Assembly (NCBI GenBank): GCA_009760855.2
Contig: WPIO01000077.1
Location: forward strand, 1,709,001-1,773,000
Direction of reading: 5' to 3'
DNA length: 64,000 bases
DNA from: Cristatella mucedo
Taxonomy: Eukaryota; Bryozoa; Phylactolaemata; Cristatellidae
The notes under the pieces are model-generated. The model searched no databases and was not told where the DNA came from. It saw nothing but the letters and a program-made list of their open reading frames with translations. The position numbers and the translations under genes are program-made. Shown here in pieces: positions 55,806 through 64,000 of this stretch; position 1 is the stretch's first letter, and each line of letters starts with the position of its first letter.

Positions 55806-58322
55806 TAATAATAATAATAATAATAATAATTCACTTGATAAAGCGCCCTCAGAGAACTTAATCTCTCTTTAGGCACTTTACATTTGCTGCAAAGTGAAAT
55901 GCAATTGAATGGTAAGTAAAATCATGCTTGAAAAACAAACAAAATGAATAATATGGTTAGGGGTGACATGCACAGGGTCAGCATGCGAATGTGGTTGGTG
56001 GGAGCATGCACAGTGTCAGCACGCATAAGCACATCAAGGACGAATCACAGGGACCAATGCACAGTGTCAGCACGCATAAGCACATCAAGGACGAATCACA
56101 GGGACCCACTAAATGCTGTCCTAAATAGGTGTGTTTTCAAGTTCCTTTTAAATGTGGTCAGGTCAGGGGATGTTCTGACGCAGGTCGGGACGGAGTTCCA
56201 GGCTGTGGGAGCATACGAACTAAATGCACGGTCTCCAAAGGATTTAAGGTTTGTACGAGGTATTTCTAGACTGTTGGATTCCGAAAAGCGGGTGGTACGA
56301 TACTTGGCCTGATAGGGTGGTATACCTGAGAGATAGGCTGTGGCCATAGAATGAAGGGACCTAAAAGTGAGCGACAAAACCTTGAAGTCAATCCGTTGCT
56401 TGACTGATAGCCAGTGCAGGTCGGCGAGAAGTTGAGTAATGTGGCAACTGCGACGCTCACGACAGACAAGTCTAGCTGCCGAGTTTTGCACCAGCTGCAA
56501 CCGCCTGATCGCACATGCTGGTAGGCCAGTAAGCAGTCAGTTGCAGAAGTCGAGACGGGATGTCACGAATGCATGGACCAACTTATATGTGGTATCTTTA
56601 TCTAAACAAGCTCGAATTTTAGCAGTGTTATGAAGCTGAAAATAGGCGGATTTGACTGTGGAGCTGATATGGTCGTCAAACGAGAGGTCGCTTTGGAATA
56701 TGACACCTAGATTTCGAGCTGATGCAACTGGAGATATGCTGGCAGAGCCAATTTTGAGAGTCAGCCTTTCCAATCCCCGAATCACACCGGGTTTGCCCAT
56801 AAAAAGTAAGTTAGTTTTATCATCGTTTAGTTTTAGAAAATTTGCCACCATCCGTGTGCGGATGTCATCAATAAATGCAGCTAGTGAGTTGAGAGAATTT
56901 GAGGTGCTCGAAGGCTGGGAGGGAACAAAGCAAAAGTACAACTGAGTGTCATCCGCATAGAAGTGAGAGCCTAGATTGTGCTTGGCAATCACATCAGCAA
57001 GAGGCAGAGTATAAACCGTGACAAGAACCGGACCTAGCACTGAGCCCTGAGGTACTCCATATTTCAGAGGTACTTCAGATGATCTTTGTCCATTCACGTC
57101 AATACTCTGGAGTTTCCCACTGAGATAGGACCTGAACCACTGCAGAGCAGTGCCAGTGATGCCCAGGCGAGATGAGAGGCGCTCTAGAAAAACTTGTGAT
57201 CGATGGTATCAAAAGCTGCCGAAAGATCAAGCAAAACAAGCAGAGACACTCTACCCATGTCTGCATTCCTAAGTAGGTCGTTGTATACCCGAAGCAATGC
57301 TGACTCTGTGGAGTGATTAGCTCTAAAGCCAGACTGGAACTTACTAGCAAGGTGTGAGGTTTCGATATACGAGTTCAGCTGGTCCGCTACGACCCGTTGC
57401 AGTGTCTTTGATAGGAATGGTAGAAGGGAAACTGGGCGGTAGTTGCTTAAGTTCTCTTGGTCTAGTGTAGCTTTCTTGAGAAGTGGCCTGACTACAGCTT
57501 TTTCAAAAAGTGCTGGGACATGACCTGAGGCTAATGACATATTAATTATGTTAGTTATGCATGGCAGCAGCAGATCAATGCAACGCAGGAGCAGGGCAGT
57601 GGGGATATGGTCCAGAGGACTTGTTGTCTTGTTTGATTGAGATACGAACTCCAGGACTAGATCACTAGTGACCTGCTTAAATGTAGACCATTGAGGTGCA
57701 GCCAGGATTTGCGGAACAGCATTCTAGTGGGGAGGTTGTCATCGCAGGGATGGATTCCCTGATCTTGTCTATCTTCTGCACAAAGAATCGAGAGAAGCGA
57801 TCGGCTAGATCATCACTAGGATCATCAGGTAAGGAGCTAATATGGGAGCGGTTGAGGAGATGGTTTATTGTCGACATCAGCATTTTTGGATTGTGCATCT
57901 GTGATTCAACAATGTTTTTATAGAAGCTAGACTTGGCCTTTGCTAGGATCGATTGGTACGACCTACAGTAGTCTTCATATGCCTGTCGATGGACAGTTAA
58001 TCCGGATTTTTTGTATGCCTTTTCAAGCTTTCGTTTAGTAGACTTGGCTAGTTTAATGTCTGTGGTAAACCATAGGCCGTCTGGGCGGGGGCGCACAGTG
58101 CGCTTTGTCAGAGGTGCATACTCGTCGAGCGTGTCAGCTAGTGTCGTGTTGTAGCTATCTAACTATGATGACAGATCGGAGGGAGGATTGAGCAGCAGAG
58201 GTGAAGCAGATATTCTCGCACGGACAGCATCGATGTCAAGGGTCTTGAGGTTTCGCGATTCACAGGTTATTTTAGAGGAGGATTTGGGCACATACTGTAG
58301 ATTGAATGAGATCTGCATGTGA
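55806..58322 (-). mobile_element. LINE-A copy 8, 5'-truncated, with 3' UTR duplication
   Basis: ATT-repeat tail at about 55806-55832, hairpin, 3' UTR, reverse transcriptase with intact FYADD, PQGS and AFDTIDH. A nonsense change between 56500 and 56537, a one-base deletion near 57196 and changes near 57680 break the frame. It ends near 58322, past the equivalents of the 22650 and 50315 breakpoints by only tens of bases. A 51-bp tandem duplication in the 3' UTR spans 56006-56107. Confidence 0.92.
56006..56107 (+). repeat. 51-bp tandem duplication in LINE-A 3' UTR
   Basis: Two units beginning ATGCACAGTGTCAGCACGCA, at 56006 and 56057. Other LINE-A copies carry a single unit. Confidence 0.95.
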
Positions 58323-58867
58323 GGTCATTCATAAAATGCTCCCGACGACCCAAAAAGAAAGCTGAATATGAGTTCATACAGCAGACCCATTACACCGTCG
58401 TTTAAAATGCATTCCAATTATAAATGTGCAAGATATAACATTTCTATTTTTATAGGTTAAATGCAGATATTGAATGTTACACTGGTCAGTTGTATGGAAC
58501 CGAATGACATACGGTAATACGGTAAAGGGCAGTTTATTTCAATGCAGTCAAGATGGTGGTTCCCTAACGCATCCCATAATTTTCAAAAGGATCAAGGCAA
58601 ACCACAGTCAGACTTCAGGATTTTTGCAAGCAAACAGCTCATGACACGGTATGAGAAGAAAAGTTAATTACGCTGATGTGGCAAACATAACGGACAGCTT
58701 CTAACAAATTTCCTTTGACTACTGGATTTAAAGACACTCTTCCCATGGCCCAAAGAGCGTAGGACTTGTGCTAGCTAACGTGGATATGCAGATTTATCTG
58801 TATCATAATTTTGACGATTTTCAAAATGTCAAATTTTCCATGCATCGAATAATCTGAGAAGTCTACC
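58323..58867. other. Unassigned spacer
   Basis: AT-rich; nothing recognised. Confidence 0.35.
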
Positions 58868-58950
58868 CTGATTTCTTTATTTGATAATAGTAACAATAAA
58901 AATAGGTCCTTGGTATAGTGCCCCAAGAGAACTAAATCTCTATCAGGGTG
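58868..58950 (-). mobile_element. SINE-A or LINE-A 3' tail relic
   Basis: Only the hairpin remains: AGCACCCTGATAGAGATTTAG..TCTTGGGGCAC with an A/T-rich end. The SINE-like TTGGGGC arm favours SINE-A. Confidence 0.6.
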
Positions 58951-61139
58951 CTATATAACTCGGTGCAAGAGAATCAAGTACCAAGCGTACTTGATTCTCA
59001 CAGGTACATGCACTGAGTCATGCTTAGACTAATGTGTACGCGAGCAAGCAATTACGATGCTTAGGCCAGAATCCAAGTGCAGACTCAGACTAGAAGACAC
59101 CCAGGTCTACCGGTTAGAAGGAGCCCCAGATGCACTGAATCTCACACAGATCTGTGCATGGAAATCCGAGGAGAGCAGGCACAGAAAAGAAAAGGCACAC
59201 ATTTCACGATTGAGGAAAGGCAATCTGAGCGGAATAGACGGGTCTTAGCTAGCAGAGACTTAAGTTAAGCAAAGCTTCAGGCGGCGACAGAAGCTCCAGA
59301 CGGTTCTTGGTTTCTGGGAACTCACAAGTCTTTAAATTGTGACCAGCTGGTTCAGATTTTCATATTGAAATATGAAAAAATGGAATTCAGAATGTCCCTC
59401 AAAGTAAATATTTGTTATGCTCATCTTGAAAGATTCATGGAAAGCATTCATGGAAGCTTACTCAGTGGAGCAAGACGAACGCCTCTACTGAACTTTGAAC
59501 GTGATTACCTAGCAGAGCATAACGGAAATACGAAAGCACGATAGGGGACCACGTTTGGAGGGTCCAAGAAAGACTGAGTCCCGCTTCCTGGAGCGTGTGC
59601 TGCCTGAAATAGATTGAGCGTAACAGGTGTAACATGTGCAACAGGCCGCTGTCGTATACCCAGAGTCCAGGCCAGTGTACACCCTTGGTTAAAACGGCCG
59701 ACGCTAGATTCTACTCGGTTATATTTATCGCCTAGACGAATTCATACGCTGGGGCTTATTATGGCCTAGGCCTAATAATACATCTCTATTCAAAATTATG
59801 CCCCAATGATAGTAACAGTGTGGAACAAAATACGCACGAATAGCTAAGTTTTCAGCATTTTATTTATACCTGTAAGGCACATAGACTTTGATTGATTCAA
59901 CCAGAGGAACTTTAATCGGAAACAACTATAAACTTCTACAGAGATCAAGATTAGTAGCGTACTTGTCAGCAGTGTTTATATATTAAAATAAAAGCACATA
60001 TCTTACACTCCATACTGTGGAGATAGTTTAAATGCTCAAAGTTTAATACTGATAACAACATCAACAATGATCATGCTTGTTTTCAAGATAACTTTCATGT
60101 TCTGCTGTTGAATGCAGATTGAAACTTGCGGAATAAGTCATTTTGCTATGCTTCGAGAAAGCGCTTTACGGTATAGCCGCAATCTAGAGCATCTACTCAT
60201 TTCTAAAATCTTGTGAGTGGTTCCTTTTGTAGTATTTTAAAGTCAATGCAGATTAATATAATTTCACTTGGTGTTCTCACTGACTACATTTGAACCCCAA
60301 TACGCGAATTTATCAGTTTTCTCATCGGAAATAGGTTATTCTTAAAGTTACTCTTTATGCCGGTCACAGCATCATAGTTTTTGGAGAATCACGGTAATTG
60401 CATATATATATATATATATGAAGCATAAGCAATTAGGAAAAAATACACACTACCCATGGACAAAAATTGGGCTACATTGCATTATGGACAGTCTTAGAGT
60501 CTTAGACAAGGTGAAGTCACCTTGGTGATTGACCTGACTAATAGTGCTATTGATAAGATTCGGCATACGCTAGCCATCGTTAGGTAGGAAGTCGGCAATG
60601 TTTTTAGCAGCTCAGTAGCGGCTAGCACACTGCGTGCTGAAGTGGTTCTTTGCAAGGTGATGTAGATGACGTCTTACTGCAGGAGCTTGTCTTAGGGCGA
60701 ACGATCTGACCACGAATAAAACCCTGGAAGGCTAACTGATTCATTGGCCGGCTAAAAAAAAGAGCCCGTATCCAACTATTAAAGAGGTCTAATCTGCATT
60801 TGAATACCATTTTACTTGTTGCGTTAGATTTATTCCTACTCCTTAGTGGCTGTCAATATGAAGCTAATTCGGCTATAAGTAAGAAGGATTTGCTGGAGGC
60901 CCCCCAGGGTTACTTGCACCTTAGCTCAAGGAATGCCCACTCAAGCCACTGTGGTGTTTTTCAAATAGTTGGCAGCCGTTCCATAGCTATGCATAGTTTT
61001 TAGTGTCTCTAAACTTTGAGGCGTCGATGAGCCTTAACCAGAAGCCACGGAGAAATTATATATTCATTTCGCCTACTTCCTGTCGGCTCAGCTTAACAAG
61101 CCAGGAGCACACGCTTTTTCTTCCGAATTCACCCAATAA
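58951..61139. other. Unassigned 2.2 kb
   Basis: AT-rich, with a short TA run at about 60403-60418. Two overlapping open frames at 59057-59268 encode low-information basic peptides. No family recognised. Confidence 0.3.
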
Positions 61140-61790
61140 ACTTGTAACAAAGTTGGACCACACGTCTCTTTTTCTGAAAGAGATTGGATGGCTGCCAGTT
61201 GATCAAAAGATACAGAGTGAATTTCTTACACTGACCCGCAAGATCTGCCACGGCCTAGTTCCTACATACCTAGCTGAACTGCGGCACCAATTTCAGCCTA
61301 TTCGTGCCCTCAGGTCCTGCATGAACAATAAATTACCTGCTCCATTCCTCCTCTTAAAGACCATTGGTGACAGAAGCTTTTGCTCTGCAGGTCTTAAACT
61401 GTTAAACTCACTTCCACAACGCAACGACAACTACTCTACTGCTGCCAAGTATGACATATCTTTTCCAGCCGTCCTGAGCTGCTACTTCGATGTTATTTAA
61501 TCACGCTTCTTTTGCAGCAAATGTAACGGGCCTAGAAAGAGGTTGAGTTATCTGAGAGCGCTATAACAAATGTATTATTATTATTATACTACTCACTATC
61601 TCAACGGCTCTCCTGACTCTGCTATGCTTCTCGCTTTCTCTTTGTGGCGTGAGATGAAGTCTGTCGGCTACCGAATGCGTACCGAAAGCCACTTAGGCAG
61701 TGGGTCCTCTAAATAAAAAAATCTTGCAATAACACCCACATAGTCTTTGTGGAATTACAGACGGAGATATACATACATACAGCAACTGAG
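61140..61790 (+). mobile_element. LINE-B 3' fragment split by a LINE-A tail
   Basis: Encodes the C-terminal domain in plus orientation (LFLKEIGWLPVDQKIQSEFL, YLAELRHQFQPIRALRSC, RSFCSAGLKLLNSLP), then 3' UTR, ending in ATACATACATACAGC. The coding end is interrupted at about 61497 by a 92-bp LINE-A tail; LINE-B resumes at 61589 with CTACTCACTATCTCAACGG. Confidence 0.85.
61497..61588 (+). mobile_element. Minimal LINE-A insertion (tail only)
   Basis: Only the last 90 bases of LINE-A: a TTTTGCAGCAAATGTAAC segment, the GGGCCTAGAAAGAGG hairpin and an ATTATTATTATTAT tail. It is an extremely short, 5'-truncated insertion, with a possible TTAT-type target duplication. Confidence 0.85.
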
Positions 61791-61795
61791 TGGTC

Positions 61796-64000
<2,205 letters not shown>

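Overview
The window is nuclear DNA from an animal, almost certainly an invertebrate; the phylum cannot be fixed from sequence alone. It has spliced genes with GT-AG introns and consistent phases, long introns, at least two LINE families, two tRNA-derived SINE families, microsatellites, a GC-rich island and a diverged satellite. There are no operons, Shine-Dalgarno sites or CRISPR arrays. Family names (LINE-A, LINE-B, SINE-A, SINE-B, element X) are local labels.

Host genes. Two minus-strand genes of the organic solute transporter alpha family (SLC51A/OST-alpha) can be assembled from exons with matching phases. Gene B enters from the left edge: exon 1 at 7214-7316, exon 2 (first membrane segment) at 3972-4126, the rest off the window. 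Gene A has four intact 3' exons at 45486-45644 (GGKE plus the OST-alpha five-cysteine run), 44604-44715, 44254-44506 and 40967-41163 (stop codon). A paralogous first-membrane exon lies upstream at 53285-53438 with the same splice sites as gene B but one base missing, so it is a decayed exon or an assembly error. The exon expected between 45.6 and 53.3 kb was not found. The pair looks like a tandem duplication whose introns have filled with retrotransposons.

Mobile elements. LINE-A (CR1/L2-like, APE endonuclease plus reverse transcriptase, ATT-repeat tail) occurs as copies at 1-3954 (a nested pair), 8878-10034, 20237-22650, 38522-40072, 47871-50315 and 55806-58322, plus older relics at 18.5-20.1 and 23.5-27.1 kb. 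All visible copies are 5'-truncated. Two keep long open reading frames (38522-39829, 48108-50315). LINE-B occurs at about 5.0-6.2, 12.1-13.7, 15.7-16.4, 18.2-18.5, 27.3, 32.9 and 61.1-61.8 kb. SINE-A has a tRNA-like head and a 3' hairpin shared with LINE-A, so LINE-A probably supplies its reverse transcriptase. SINE-B has seven copies, all in the same orientation.

Other structure. About 15.2-18.05 kb is a diverged tandem array with a period of roughly 160-190 bp, split by a LINE-B insertion. 35310-36960 is a heavily decayed copy of an uncharacterised animal protein family. 30.54-32.51 kb is a GC/CpG-rich island. Two copies of a further dispersed repeat (element X) lie at about 10.04-10.4 and 26.3-26.76 kb. 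Much of the remainder (for example 27.5-29.6, 41.9-43.3, 53.5-55.8 and 58.9-61.1 kb) shows nothing I can assign.
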